Origin: Azolla caroliniana
Lineage: Eukaryota; Polypodiophyta
Assembly: GCA_043228905.1 (NCBI GenBank)
Contig: JBHGNT010000005.1
Span: 19,902,001 to 19,966,000 of the forward strand
DNA length: 64,000 nt
Direction: 5' to 3'
The translations under genes and the position numbers were made by a program. The notes beneath the pieces were generated by a model. That model was not told the origin of the DNA. It searched no databases and saw only the letters and a program-made list of their open reading frames with translations. Below are positions 32,781 to 45,280 of this stretch, in pieces (the stretch's first letter is position 1; the number at the start of each line of letters is the position of its first letter).

Positions 32781-33340
32781 TAGGAAAGGTTCGAGCCAAA
32801 GATGTTATCTCCTTCTATAGTTAGTGATGGAGGAATAACATCTCATGCACCTGACTAACACCTCGAGTTGTTAAGAGTTGCATTTCTTTGACAAAAGATT
32901 GGTTGTTGGATCGGATACAATAGGAAAGGTTCGAGCCTAAGATGTTATCTCCTTCTATAGTTAGCGATTGAGGAATAACATCTCATGCACCTAACTAACA
33001 CCTCAAGCTGTTAAGAGTTGCATTTCTTTGACAAAAGATTGGTTGTCACATAAGATAAAATAGGAAAGGTTTGAGCCTAAGATGTTATCTCTTTCTATAG
33101 TTAGCGATTGAGGAATAACATCTAATGCACCTAACTAACACCTCGATCTGTTAAGAATTCCATTTCTTTGACAAAAGATTGTGTGTTTGGTCAGATACAA
33201 TAGGAAAGGTTTGAGCCTAAGATGTTATCTCCTTCTATAGTTAGCGATCGAGGAATAATATCTCAGGCACCTGACTAACACCTCGAGCTATGAAGAGTTG
33301 CATTTCTTTGACAAAAGATTGTCTGTCTGGTCTGGTCTGG
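32781..33340. repeat. four tandem copies of a 140-base unit
   Basis: TAGGAAAGGT starts units at 32781, 32921, 33061 and 33201, exactly 140 bases apart. Each unit contains GATGTTATCTCCTTCTATAG, TTAGCGATTGAGGAATAA and CATTTCTTTGACAAAAGATT. Copies are clearly alike, with scattered substitutions and no internal length change. The array ends 140 bases before the TATA box of the downstream transporter gene, and (TCTGG)n-like sequence follows at 33321-33350. Confidence 0.9.
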
Positions 33341-33481
33341 TTTGGACTCTGCTTAGGTTGGGTTCTCCGAAATATGAACACTATTTTCATTGGCAAATTA
33401 AGTTAGTGCATTTTTCTTTCACATTTCTTTGGTCTTCTCCACAAATGGAAAGATAGGTGGCCTTTTGCTTTCCTTCCCCTT

Positions 33482-33488
33482 TATAAAT
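33482..33488 (+). promoter_or_regulatory. TATA box of the NFD4-like gene
   Basis: TATAAAT lies about 130 bases upstream of the proposed start codon and just after a pyrimidine-rich run. Spacing to a CT/GA-rich leader at 33510-33545 fits a plant core promoter. Inferred from position. Confidence 0.5.
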
Positions 33489-33582
33489 CTCTGAAACTTT
33501 TAGGGTTTTAGGTTCTTCTCCAAGAGGACAGAGACAGAGACTCTGTGGGTTGTGTGTCTCTGCAGAGATCTCTGCCTCAATT

Positions 33583-33933
33583 ATGTGGGACATTACCCTG
33601 CCCACACCTCAGAGATGGGCAGCTCTGAAGAAGGATCAAATCGGACAACAAAAGAAGAAGAAACAGAACACATGGGCTCCCCTGAAGAAGAATCAAACAG
33701 AAGAAGACCAACAACCACCAAAGAAGGAGAATTCGGATTGGGCACTTCTTGTGAAGAAGAATCACAAAGCAGCAGAAGGTCAATCAATAGACAGCGAGGA
33801 TTGGTCGAGGCGAGCAAATGGGCAGGCCTTGTTGGCGGTATGTGGGTTCAAGCCTTTGCAGGGAATGCATATACATTTGCTCATTTCTCGGATTCTCTCA
33901 AACATAGGCTTCATTATAACCAACTTCAGCTGA
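33583..33933 (+). other. overlapping upstream open reading frame
   Basis: An ATG at 33583, 32 bases before the main start, opens a different frame that stays open through 33933, overlapping the main coding sequence. The context (A at -3, T at +4) is weaker than at 33615 (G at -3, G at +4). The product is Lys/Gln-rich and not recognised. It may reduce initiation at the main start, or the transcript may begin downstream of it. Confidence 0.35.
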
Positions 33934-36900
33934 ACAATTTGGGAGTTGCAAAGGATTTTGGTGAGAATGTCGGCCTGCTTGCCGGCCTCCTGTGCAATAG
34001 ACTTCACCCTTCCCTTCTTCTCTCCATTGGTGCTTTTAGTGGATTTGTTGGCTATGGATCGCTTTGGCTTGTTGCAAGTCACAAGATAGAGAAGCTCCCA
34101 TACTGGCTGGTTGGTACACGTACCTTCCGCATTTCTTTCGTTTCTTTGTATATATTTTTATATGTATATATGTATATATGCATGAATATATGTTTGTGGT
34201 ATTCTTGGTATCATCATGCTACACACATGTATGTTTCGGGCGGTGGCTGAGGGTGTAATAAGGGTCATTTTATGTTTTTTTGGGGTGGTGGGGCAAGATC
34301 TGTCTTTATCATGTACAAAGCATAAGCAAACTATAATTAAATAGTAATTAACAAATTGAACAAAAGAGGGAATTAGTATCCTCCCAGCTGAATATGCTAT
34401 GAGCATACATACATAACGCAATAATTAGGATTTAACTGGAGATGAAAAGTAGGCCCATTGTCCACATGTGATGAGAATGCCAATCAACCACCCCAATTAG
34501 AGGAAAAACAAGTAATCACTCTTGCTCTCTTTCATCAAATGAATAATGTTTTGAGGCTGGCGCTTATTATGCCTCGTAACCCATATCTGGGAAATTCAAC
34601 TCTCACCCCTACCCTCAATTGACACTAGTACAAAAATAATGCTCCCAATGAGGTGAAGAATCATCACATTCTAGGTAATGCATGCATGCACGCCGTACAT
34701 TATCAAAGTGTTTTTTCATTCAAGTCTCGAGAGCTTGGAACTTTAGTTGCTGCAAGTTCTTACAATGGTTCGCGATAATGATGCTCCAGGAAATGCATGC
34801 AATCACGATGGTTGAAGTAGTATTGTGTCCGAGCCTCTAGAGGGTATTTATTCATTACCATTCACTATGATGCCTAAAATCATGAAGATTCAGGCAGTAC
34901 ATGCATGCCTAATATGATCTAGTGCCAGTTAATAAAAGAGGACAAGAAGTTGAAGGGAAAGTGTTTGGGGTGCATTAAACGCATCACAAATATGTATGCA
35001 TATCTGTATGTATTCACATGTACGTCTAATTGGTACATGGAATCCTCAGTAACCAAATCAACAGTCAATGTTTTCTGCACTTGCTATAGATATATGTATG
35101 AATGTTGGTTTATGCATGGGCATATGTTTTTATACGCATGTCTTCTGACATGTTGCTTTTCGTAAATGAATAGTCAAACCAGCTTGTAGAACATTCAGAG
35201 GGTGTTAAATGATCATTTGAACCTCTGGAAAATTTTATATAAACAATAAATATCTCTGTAAGTTTTTGGGCCCACTAAGACACAATTTCACATCCAAGAA
35301 GCTAGATTGCTCCTGAACCAGATTTTTTTTTTCATCCTATGTAACTAGAAAGATTTGTAGAAATCCAAGGTTCTGTTCATTGAGGATAGTAGAAAAGAGA
35401 GAATGTGAACTATGTTAAACGTAGTCGTCGGTCCTCTAGTAGACTAAACCAAAAGCAGTTTGGTTGAATAAATTCAAGGCTTGCTCATTCTGCCAACCTC
35501 TTCACATTACTATCTTAGCCCGCTTGCTTGCCCCATCACTTATATCTCTTAAGTAACTTTATGTGGGACCTAGCGCAAGTAACTTTATTAGGTGTAACTT
35601 TGTGATTGAATGCACAAATGAACCGACCACATGATGATACTGGGCGAGTGCATGATTGACCCTCAGCTATTCTACACATGTCTGTCTTGCCTATTTCAAG
35701 AGTTCAGTAAGGTAGCTACAAAGTGGAAAAAAAAGTTATAAAAGAACAAAAATAATGCCTTCTAAATGACGTCTATTTAAAAAAATTCCTTTTGTAGCTT
35801 TGTCGTTTATTTTGTGTTTATGTTTTAGTTAGATAAATCCCTAGACATCCTCAACCAGCAGTGGAAACTTTGCATTGATTAAAGGTATGTAGGTATGCAA
35901 AAGGCATCTACTTCATGTGTAGCATAAAGTAGTTGTGAAGTTCTATAAAAACATCCTCCAACGAAAACACCTTTTGGTAACATCTATTTAAAAAATATCC
36001 TTTAGTTTTCTCTTTGATTTTAATTTATGTTTTTGATAATACCCTTCATATCCTCATGCAGCAGTAGAAACTTTTTATTGATAAAATGCAAATAGTATCT
36101 ACTTCATGCATAGCCATGGTATATTATCCTCAGATGGGGCTAGTTATGGGTGCCTATAAAATGTGGAATTAATACATTGCTGGAAATAATCGAAACTTTA
36201 ATATATGTTACCATCTTTTTTTCCTTGAATGTTATGATTTATTAAAAGCAATTGGAAATCTCTGTTTCTCATTAACATTTCAGTTGAGGAAGCAACTGAA
36301 AATAACCAGAAATAACTGTTTCTTATGGTATATTCTTTGATCTTGAAGCGTTTCAGCCAACAAATTAAAATGACTTCTGTAATAGAATCTTTCCAACATT
36401 TAGCTTAGAATTAAAATTGATGAGTTTTTTAATTAACTGTGATTTTTGCCCTTTATTCGCAGATGTGTGTTGCATTGTGTTTGGGTGCAAACAGTGCAAC
36501 TTGGTTCAATACTGGTGTTCTTGTGACATGCATGCGGAATTTCCCTAACAGCCGTGGCACGGTTGTTGGCTTCCTCAAGGGCTTTGTTGGTTTGAGTGGT
36601 GCAATTTTCACTCAACTTTTCATTGGATTCCTTTCAAAAGACCCAGTCAGGCTTTTATTTCTATTGACGGTAGGTCCAACAATAGTGTGCCTTATTTCTA
36701 TGGGTTTTATTAGACCTATCCCAACACATGACCTTGCGCTAGATGAACATAACCCACATGAGAAGCTGAATTTCTTTGTTTTCAATATCATTTGCCTCAC
36801 CCTTGCATTTTTCTTACTTCTAGCCACTCTTTTCGGTGATTTGATTCCACTTCCTCAGAGTTTCACAACAAAATTCATCACCACAATTATGCTTGTTCTC

Positions 36901-38409
36901 TTAGTATTGCCAGTTTATGTTCCCTTAAGAATGCTTGCCAATGTGTTTGTAGTAGATAGAGATGGGATGAAAATGCCTCTACTTCCTAATCATGTAGAAT
37001 CGTTACAATGGAAGAGTGAAGAAAAAGAAGAAGAAGAAGGATATTGGGAAATCGAAGAAGAAGGGCTAAGGGTTATAAATATTTCAGCCTCTGGTTCAAC
37101 CTCTGGCTCTGGCTCTGGTTCTGGCTCTTCGACCTTTCCATTTGAAGCTAAAACTAAAAATGAGAGAGAAGATGAGGATGAGGATAATAATGAGATTTTA
37201 TTAGCGGTAGCAGAGGGGGCGATTATGAAGAGGAAGAAAGGTCCTAGGAGAGGAGAGGATTTCGAACTTAATCAGGCAATGGTGAAGGCAGATTTTTGGT
37301 TGCTATTCTTCTCCTTCTTTTGTGGGGTTGGGACAGGTGTCACAGCCATCAATAACCTTGGGCAAATTGGTGCTGCCCAAGGTTATACTGATGTTACGAT
37401 GTTCGTTACTCTCTTTGGTGTCTTCAATTTTCTTGGGCGATTGGGCGGGGGTTCTGTTTCGGAATATTATATCAGGTGGACATTCTCTACGACATATTGC
37501 CCGCATTTGTGCAAGTCTTCTCTTGTTCACTTTGAATTTAAGTTAATTATATTGTTCCATACACAATTTCATGGTCCTTTTATTTTATAAATCACACTTT
37601 ACCATTTTCCTTGTTCTAGCAGTGCCACCGCCCTGCCATTTGAAAGTTTGATCACATTGTTTCATTCTGCCTGTTCTTTGCTTTCTCATTCTGGTCCTAT
37701 AGATATGCATTTGGTTATGTTTTGTATTTTACCCTCTGGACCCAATCTGTTTTTTTCGCCCATTCTCAGTGATGTTATATTTTGTAATAATATTTGTTTG
37801 GCCATCAGTTTTTCTCTTTGGATCCAAGTATTAAGGTTTTTGGTTATATTTTTTATTGTTTCATCCCTGCTTCAAAATGATACTTTTTCTGGTTATATTT
37901 TGCGCATAAGGTTATCGGCTACCCCAAGGCCAGTCTGGATGGGGGCTGCCCAAGCCCTTATGATCGTTGCTCATCTCCTCTTTGCATCAGCAGCAAGTGG
38001 GTCTCTTCTTGCTGCCTCTTCTATTTTGGGTTTTTGCTACGGTGTCCAATTCTCTGTCATGGTGCCCACAGCTTCAGAGCTCTTTGGGTTAAGACACTTC
38101 GGTATAATTTACAACGTCATTACGATGGCCGACCCTCTTGGTTCATTTCTCTTCTCTGGGATTCTAGCAGGCTATGTGTATGACTGGGAATCTGAGAAAC
38201 AATTGTCCATTCATGATGAAACTTGCACTGGCTCTCATTGCTTTAGGCTTACCTTTATCATATTGGCGGGTATTTGCTTGGTCGGCGTTATCCTATGTGC
38301 TATTTTAACATCTCGCATCAAGGTTGTTTATAAGGGTCTCTATGCTGGTTGTAATAACACCCCCAACAATGGTGTCTCTGTGGCACATTTAGTGAAGAAC
38401 CTTTCCTAG
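33615..38409 (+). CDS. Nodulin-like / NFD4-type major facilitator membrane protein
   Basis: A multi-pass transporter-like protein of the plant Nodulin-like major facilitator family (relatives include Arabidopsis NFD4); the substrate is not known from sequence. Exons are 33615-34109, 36463-37475 and 37911-38409. Junction phases agree (0, then 2), giving 668 residues. An acidic Ser/Glu-rich N-terminus (1-60) precedes the Nodulin-like domain: SKWAGLVGGMWVQAFAGNAY (68-87), LNNLGVAKDFGENVGLLAGL (107-126), then MCVALCLGANSATWFNTGVL and RNFPNSRGTVVGFLKGFVGL. A hydrophilic loop (345-435, Glu, Ser-Gly and Asp runs) separates the halves. The C-terminal half has INNLGQIGAAQGY, ELFGLRHFGIIYNVITMADP and LFSGILAGYVYD. 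The first ATG in frame is 33615. The exon 1 donor (CTG|GTTGGT) is weak but is set by family alignment. The protein is longer than usual because of the N-terminus and loop. Confidence 0.88.
34110..36462 (+). other. intron 1 of the NFD4-like gene, with a diverged duplication
   Basis: A 2353-base intron from GTTGGT to TTTATTCGCAG. It contains two diverged copies (about 35750-35930 and 35945-36120) sharing TCTATTTAAAAAA, CAGCAGT(G/A)GAAACTTT and ATCTACTTCATG. No gene is seen inside. Confidence 0.65.
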
Positions 38410-41400
38410 AGTTTGTAAATAGTTTTTAGTTCCATTGATTTTTCTCAGAGACAGGTCAGTGTATATGCATATATATAGCCCAATCAAGGGTTTTCATTTA
38501 ATGCCATTAGTGTTGCATGTCAGCATCAGCATCAGTGTGGGCATGGACTTGTGGTGAGCATATCAAAAGCATGGTCTTGTTATGACCATGGTTTGAAAGT
38601 CAGTTAGGAAGTTTTGTTTTAGCTTACATTTAAGAGAGAAGCTTCATACCTCAATTGAAGCTAGTGTATCAAACATGAGGTTTGATAAAAGCCAATAAGG
38701 TGGCTCTATGTCAGAAACATTAACTTTTACTTGATCACATCAACGATATGATGGTCTACATGAAGTCAATTGTAAATTCTCAATTATTTCATGTATGAAA
38801 ATTTTTGCACATTCTCTCGTTATCATTAAAACTTCGGTTAGAATTTTCATGACTTTAGTACTAATTTATTTTTCTGCATGCAGTTTGAATATTTTCTATC
38901 TTGATAAATATTACCAAATGTCACATTTAGATCTGAGAATTTTGATGATGTGAAGGGGAAATGTTTTAGATCGCATGCTTGAATATTTCTTCAACGGGTT
39001 TTTTTTTTTCAATAGCAATTTTTTTTTCGATAGCAAAAATTATGAAGGCGAGGCAGAGCAAGGAAAATATGTGATGAGTGTTTACATTATTATGTTGAAA
39101 AGGACATGATCAGCTATTGACATGCATCACTATGAAATGAAGCATCTCACATGGATCTTGTGCATGGTCATTCTTAGATCTTCTCTATTACGTTGAGGCG
39201 AGGGAGAGCAAGGAAAATATGTCATAAGTGTTTACATTATTATGTTGAAAAGGACATGATCAGCTATTGACATGCATCACTATGAAATGAAGCATCTCAC
39301 ATGGATCTTGTGCATGGTCATTCTTAGATCTTCTCTATTACGTTGATTTACCACTTTAGGTGTTCTCCATGAATATTGGCATGCATTTTGGTTCTTTTTT
39401 GTAATTTTTACACTGGATGGTGACTTCATTCATTATGGGTTATGCCGCAAACCAGAGAAAGAAAGGGATGTATGATTGTCTTTGCACCCTACTCTTGAAG
39501 CTTGACCAAGCCAAATGACATTGATTAGCCCTCCCTATCATTTGTGAAATGTTGGTGTACTCAGTAAAGAGGATTATATATGACTCAGTTGTGCTTGTGG
39601 GTTGGGGGAATTTAAATGAAGTTTTCCCCAATCCTGAACTCCTATTCTTTATCATCCAATTTGTTTACATCTGCAAATCTTGTTGCACCAACTTGTTCCT
39701 TCCGTCATCTTGGATGTTTAAGTCATAGAAGCACAATAAGATCTCGATGTTGCGTTGGTTGTGTCACTATTTCATTAGCACCCAAGACCATAACTTTGAT
39801 ATACCTAATGACTTGGAAGACCCAAAGATGATGCACTTGATATCTTTCGAGAACATAGGACCTTGTAAAAGTTTAGTCAACTGAGGACTAGGCAGTACGT
39901 GACTTAGGGTCTTGACACCCACCTAGTTTTCTATAATGAGATGAACTCATGGATTGATTTTGGTGGCCTTGTGCAATTCCCACTTTGAGGCAAGAAGAAC
40001 ATGATCATATATTTGGTACAAAGGACACCACCCAAACCATCAAAAATTTAACCCTCCCACCTTGTCGATTAGGATTAGTTCATTGACATCTAGACAACTC
40101 CTTGATCTTCTCTCTAATTATATGAACAAAAAATTTATGTAAGCTAGAGAAATGAGTGTTTGATCTAACCTCAATAGAATTCCTTGAATATGTGGTGATT
40201 GGTCTTCCCTATGACCATCACCATAGAGGATACGAATATATTTACAAACCCAAGAGCGGAAGGCTCTAACCCACATGAAGGATGTTCAATTCTTGGGCTT
40301 CAAAAGCTTTGATCAAAGTTTCGTCTAGATTACTTGATAACTCTTTTTGATGGAGTTACATAGCCCAACTCACATTTGAGATCCCTAGAAAGCATTCGCC
40401 TTTGCCTTTATCCTCTCCAACCAAACCCTTTGTAGAACAACGCAAATGTATCCACTTTGCCCCTAGCGTAATCCTATTCCAACTGGGTGTCAGTGGTTCG
40501 CTTGCACTCTAGTTCCACAACATTACTCCTCCACAGATCAATTACATGATGCAAGATAAGGAGTTGACCACAATCATCTTTGCATATGAGAAACGAGTTC
40601 TTGTTTGGTGGTGGTTGTGGGTGGGGAAGCAACATTGTGTGAAGATGAACACTAAGCAAAAAAACCTTGTCAATTTTACCTTCATTACACCCTTAACTAT
40701 TGGCAAGATCATTGGTCAATCTTCTTAGCATATGACCACTTCAACTAGAGAATGAGGCATATGGCCCACAAGCTCAATCTTGACACCAAATGAAATCAAA
40801 ATCATTACAACCCCCCATTGTTGTTAGGTTGGACTACAACACAATCCCCATTCACAAAACTAACATCCCCACCCCACTCCTATTGGAAATTGATTCGAAT
40901 TAAAATGAACATGAAGTCAAAGACTTCTTGGATTCAAAAGGCTAAGCCATCCATTCTGATATTTAATATCAAGGAGGAGTTACTTGTTAGAGATTAATTT
41001 TAATGTAAGCATAAAATAAGGAAATAAATAAAAGATAGTAAAGAGAAAGAGAGAGAAGAAAGAGTGTCAATCCATTTGATCACCCCTGGGCGAAGGGATG
41101 AAGACGTGAGCCTTGAACTGTGTCCCATACCACCACCATGGCATCGAGGCATACCTCATACTGGTGTACGCTTGCCATAAGAGTATGGTCGCCACAAGAT
41201 CATGGTCTCGATGTAGTCGAATAATGTCAAATGAGGATAGGTAGGCCTCATATTTATAGTTAGACCTAAGGCGCCTAGGCAAGTTCACGCTTAGCTCTTA
41301 AGAGTTGTTTCGATTCTTAGGATTAAAAGTAATCTTGCCTTCTCTACACTCTCGATTAACCCGCACACATTTATCCTCGTGTTTAGAATACTACAATACA

Positions 41401-42690
41401 AACTATAACGAACTCCAAAAGGTACTTCGGAACAAATGAGACATCTCAACAACATTGAGGATGTGATGCAAGAGTTTTATCCTCAACATTTGTCCAAGAA
41501 ACTTGCTCCTCTTGGAAGTCATCTCTAAAGGGGAAAGATAATGTTACAAACACCTAGTCGATTGTATGCTTATGAGAACATATACATCACATGGTTGGAT
41601 TGCACAATATATTTTGAGTTTCTTTACCTTTAGGGGGAAAACATATCATTACCTCTATTTTCTTATTATTTCACTTTTACTGGAAAACCTCAACGTTCTT
41701 TAAATAATAAAAACATAGCATGTTACACATTTAATAGAAAAACATAGGTCGTGCTCACACCTATGTAATGTACAAAAAGAAAGCCCCCTTCCACTAGTTT
41801 TAGATGTAAAATAATTTGTCTTTCTAATCAAAGTTTTATCACATGTCTCATTGCCCATCTGGGCCCCTTGCCCCCATTGTGTTTCTCTCGTTTCTTGTCT
41901 CTTTTTATTCGGTTTCTCAAATTCCACTCCAACGATTCCTCTTGCCCTAATCTATTCTTTCATTGATCCCATCTTTTGTATGTGCGCAAATCCTATTATC
42001 CATGACATTTATAGGTCATGCAAACATTTATGGGAAGGGCAATTAGGGCTACTCCTCCTTTCTTGAATCCTCCACATTGGCCAACCGTCCGGGAATTAAT
42101 TTTCCCTAGTTCTTGTATGTTAATAGTATCCATTTTCTTAGTGTTCAAAGTGCATAGTTCTCATAATCCTTTGTATATTCTATCATATACACAACAATGT
42201 GCACATAAATGTAAGAGAAAACTTTGAAATACCCAAGCATTCTAGAAATGCTAGTGGTCAAACACTAAAGGAGAGAAAAAGGGGATGAATTGACAACACA
42301 ATCGGTTAAGTAACACATTATAATTGGCCGAGAGAGATTGATCAAGTAATGACTTGGAAATAATGAGAATATAGGGACATTTGTGGGGGAAATGGAGGGC
42401 CATTTGGGGAAATAAAGAAAAACTTGGGTTGTATATTTTAGAGTTTTGACCCCTAGATATGACATGGTTTTAATGGTCAAAGTTGAGTTTCCACGATAAT
42501 AGGGAACTTAAAGTTTAGTAATAAAAAAGTCCATTTTTTTACAAAACAAAAAACTCCTTGCATTAGAGATAAAAGTTTACAGTTGTGAATGTTATATACA
42601 TACCATTGACTGGGCTGAATAGTTCCATCTTATGGGAGGCCCATTGATTCAATAAAGGGAGAGGACAACCATTGCTGGATGAAGAGTAAG
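38410..42690. other. intergenic region with a 150-base tandem duplication
   Basis: Downstream of the transporter gene no coding region is recognised. An almost perfect tandem duplication of 150 bases occupies 39046-39195 and 39196-39345. The remainder is AT-rich. Around 40970-41450 there is an LTR-like stretch (GGAGGAG run followed by TGTTAGAG) that could be an eroded retroelement end, but no matching partner was found. Confidence 0.55.
39046..39345. repeat. tandem duplication, 2 x 150 bases
   Basis: AGGAAAATATGT at 39061 recurs at 39211, and the whole unit through CTCTATTACGTTG repeats with only a few changes near its start. Its freshness contrasts with the older repeats elsewhere. Confidence 0.9.
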
Positions 42691-42699
42691 TGTTGTCAT

Positions 42700-43110
42700 T
42701 CGGCTCCTTTGGATTTTCCTGTGATGCCATCGTATTGGCTCTTTAGCGTGCCTACAACTTCACTCCATATCTCTTGCAATAACGTCACCTTGGTGAACAG
42801 TTCGATTGGAGAAGACCCGCCTACAACACTGCTTCCAGATGGTCCATAGTGTTATTGGGCTAATCAATTCCATCACAACTTGATCTTTGGCATTGATGTG
42901 GGTTGAGTGAACATCATCGGCGGTGAAAAGCAAAATCTCCCATGCCTTTACCACCAATATTTGTTAGTTGGGGCCTCCCAGTAGTTATCCGATGTTCTTT
43001 CCTTCTACCGTGCCTGTACATTTCCCCACTTGATTGAGCTTTGCACCTTGCATAATTGCAATATTCAGCCAAACCCCCTCCATATTCGATGAGTCCCTGG
43101 GCAGTCACAT
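42700..43110 (-). pseudogene. possible LINE 3'-end coding fragment
   Basis: The minus strand encodes VVKAWEILLFTADDVHST followed by LISPITLWTIWKQCCRRVF, which resembles the stretch after the reverse-transcriptase zinc-binding region in plant LINEs (ITLWxIWKxRCRRVF). Adjacent frames are broken. The call rests on that short motif. Confidence 0.4.
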
Positions 43111-43242
43111 AGAGTGTGTCAGAAAAGCCATTTTAATAGACGACACGTCTAATAACCCCAGATCATGGCATGCATTCAAATGGGGTTTCACATACGCTCA
43201 CCGATATTAACTCATACGCTCGTGATTGATGATTGGGGGGCA

Positions 43243-43860
43243 AATACATACATACATACATACATACATACATACACTCACAAACTTATCTCGAGAGAGC
43301 GATTCACCAGTAGAACATTGTGAAATTATCAACATTTTGACATCGGACACAAAAGCTTTTTTAACTTCCTCTTTTCTTTTCTTTTTTTTTCTCTTGGTTT
43401 CACATCATATGATTAGGAACCTAAAACTTTTTGACCTCAAAATTGAAGCTACCAAACAAATACATAAATAAATGAAAAAATAAATAAATCAACAAAGGCA
43501 TAATAAAAACTCTTAAGCAGAATAAACTAAAAAGAGCAAAAATTAAGAAACACAAAAAATAAATGAGTAAATGCTAATACTTATTACTACAATATGTACA
43601 TAATATCACTGCTGATATAATAATAACAATAATTCTACTAAGTAATAATAACTAAATAAATAAACAGGTATAAACAGGCAGACAAATAGATAAAAAATAA
43701 GCAAAAATAAATATAAAAATAAGCAAAAATAAGTAAAATAATAATAAAAAATAAATAAAAAATAAGCAAATTAAATATGTAAAGGAGCAAAATAATAAAT
43801 AAATAAGTAATTAATAAAAGTAAATAAATAAATAAATAAATAATGAGATATTGTAGGACA
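43243..43860. repeat. (TACA)n microsatellite and A/T-rich promoter-side tract
   Basis: TACA repeats run at 43243-43277. From about 43440 to 43860 the sequence is almost only A/T with many AAATAAAT units. It lies immediately upstream of the presumed 5' UTR exon of the CID gene. Confidence 0.8.
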
Positions 43861-43899
43861 GGTAATAGCTGAAGATTAGGGTTTCTGTTTCTGCTGCTT

Positions 43900-44056
43900 C
43901 TGCTTCTGCTTCCTGTACCTGACAGGCCATGGCCACGCTCATTTCTTCTTCGTGCAGTCTCCCGTTTGCCCCATGCTCCTTCCATGGCCCCGCTGCTCAA
44001 CATTAGCCAAATCCCGCTCCATTCATCCGTCGCAATTCTCTTCCATTCTGACACAG
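43900..44056 (+). other. probable 5' UTR exon of the CID-domain gene
   Basis: GC-richer, pyrimidine-rich sequence follows the A/T tract and ends at GACACAG|GTACGG (donor at 44057). The next acceptor, AATGGCAG at 46001-46008, precedes the coding start at 46046. A long first intron in the 5' UTR is common in plants. This exon is inferred from composition and splice sites only. Confidence 0.45.
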
Positions 44057-45009
44057 GTACGGCTTCTTCTTCTTTCCTTCACCTTTTCTTTCAGCCGTGC
44101 GTTTCCTTCCTTCCCTAGTTTTAGGGTTTCTTTGCTTAGATTCGAAGAAAATAAGACTTAATATAATCCCCCTTTCACTGCATGAGCTCCAGTTTAGGGT
44201 CGGTTGGTTCATGTCTCTTTTAGTTATCAGCGTTTTGTTTTTCTTTCCTGTAGACCTTTGAACGTTGCCTTTGGAAAATCGTACATGATCTGGCATACTT
44301 TGCTTGTTCTGACGTAGATTAAGCTCCCCTCCATAGAAGTGAATGTAGCTGGAAATATGTTGTAAAAACTGAGAATCCTTCACGAGATGCAAAAATATGG
44401 TTCCAAAACAAAGATATATGTAACTGGAAATGTGCTCATATCCATGTGCATACACATATCTCAACAGTATGCAGAAATAGTTTAGGCTTTCCATACCGAC
44501 AATGAGAAGGTTGCTTGTTTTAGTGTGTCTCTTATAGACATTATCAGAAGCTTTGTGTAGGCAAGTAAAACTGTATTGTTAATCTTGTAACTGGTTCCAT
44601 TATGATTTGACCTATATCTGAAACATATCAGACTTTTAGGTCGTCACAGGGACAATCTTTACAAGTTTTCTATCTCTCAAAAGATAAGACGTATATATAC
44701 GCCCTCTTCTTATACTGTTTCCAGCCTGTTAACAGCTACAATGACCTACTTGTCGTTTTCTTGTAGTCATTTGTAGATTGTCATCTCAGTTGAAGTTTGC
44801 CACTGGTAATACAATGAATCGCAAAAATAAAAGAGAGAGAATTGTATTCTGCTAAGGTGGAATCGTGCTTAAACAGCTTGAAATCATACATAGTGTACTT
44901 CAATGTCTCTTATTCTGCAGCCAAACTGTATGTGAGCAGAGAGAGAAGGATAGACTAATTTCTTCAAAATAACTAAACATCTTACGAGGTCTAATTTGAA
45001 ATTACAACC

Positions 45010-45280
45010 GGAAATGTTGTCTCATGTGCGAAAACAAATGCAGAAACTAGTTATCATCTTAAAATAGTAGAAATTTGAAATTATACATTTAGCCGCTTGT
45101 CTTATTGAATGAAAGGTCAACAAAAAACCCCTCTCTCTTAACATGATTGCATATGGATAAATACACACAACGGGAAATGTTGTCTCATGTAGGAGAACAA
45201 ATGCAGAAAAGTGTGATCATCCTAAGGTAGTAGAACCTTGAAATTATACACTTAGCCATTCATCTTATGTAATGCTTGTA
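45010..45280. repeat. diverged intronic duplication, period about 163 bases
   Basis: GGAAATGTTGTCTCATGT with following GAACAAATGCAGAAA and TTGAAATTATACA-(T/C)TTAGCC occurs at 45010 and 45173, inside the presumed 5' UTR intron. A short (CT)n(TA)n run follows at 45351-45380. Confidence 0.7.

Noticed and set aside
32781-33340. Regularly spaced repeats considered as a CRISPR-like array
   Set aside because: The entire 140-base unit repeats with no unique spacers, and the context is a plant nuclear gene promoter.
40987-41453. LTR-like stretch beginning TGTTAGAG after a purine run and ending TCTCAACA
   Set aside because: No matching second copy, no target-site duplication and no internal domains were found; kept only as a note.
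43638-44054. Minus-strand open frame of 138 codons
   Set aside because: Its second half is Ile/Leu/Tyr encoded by the A/T-rich tract, and it lies antisense to a likely 5' UTR exon; no family resemblance.
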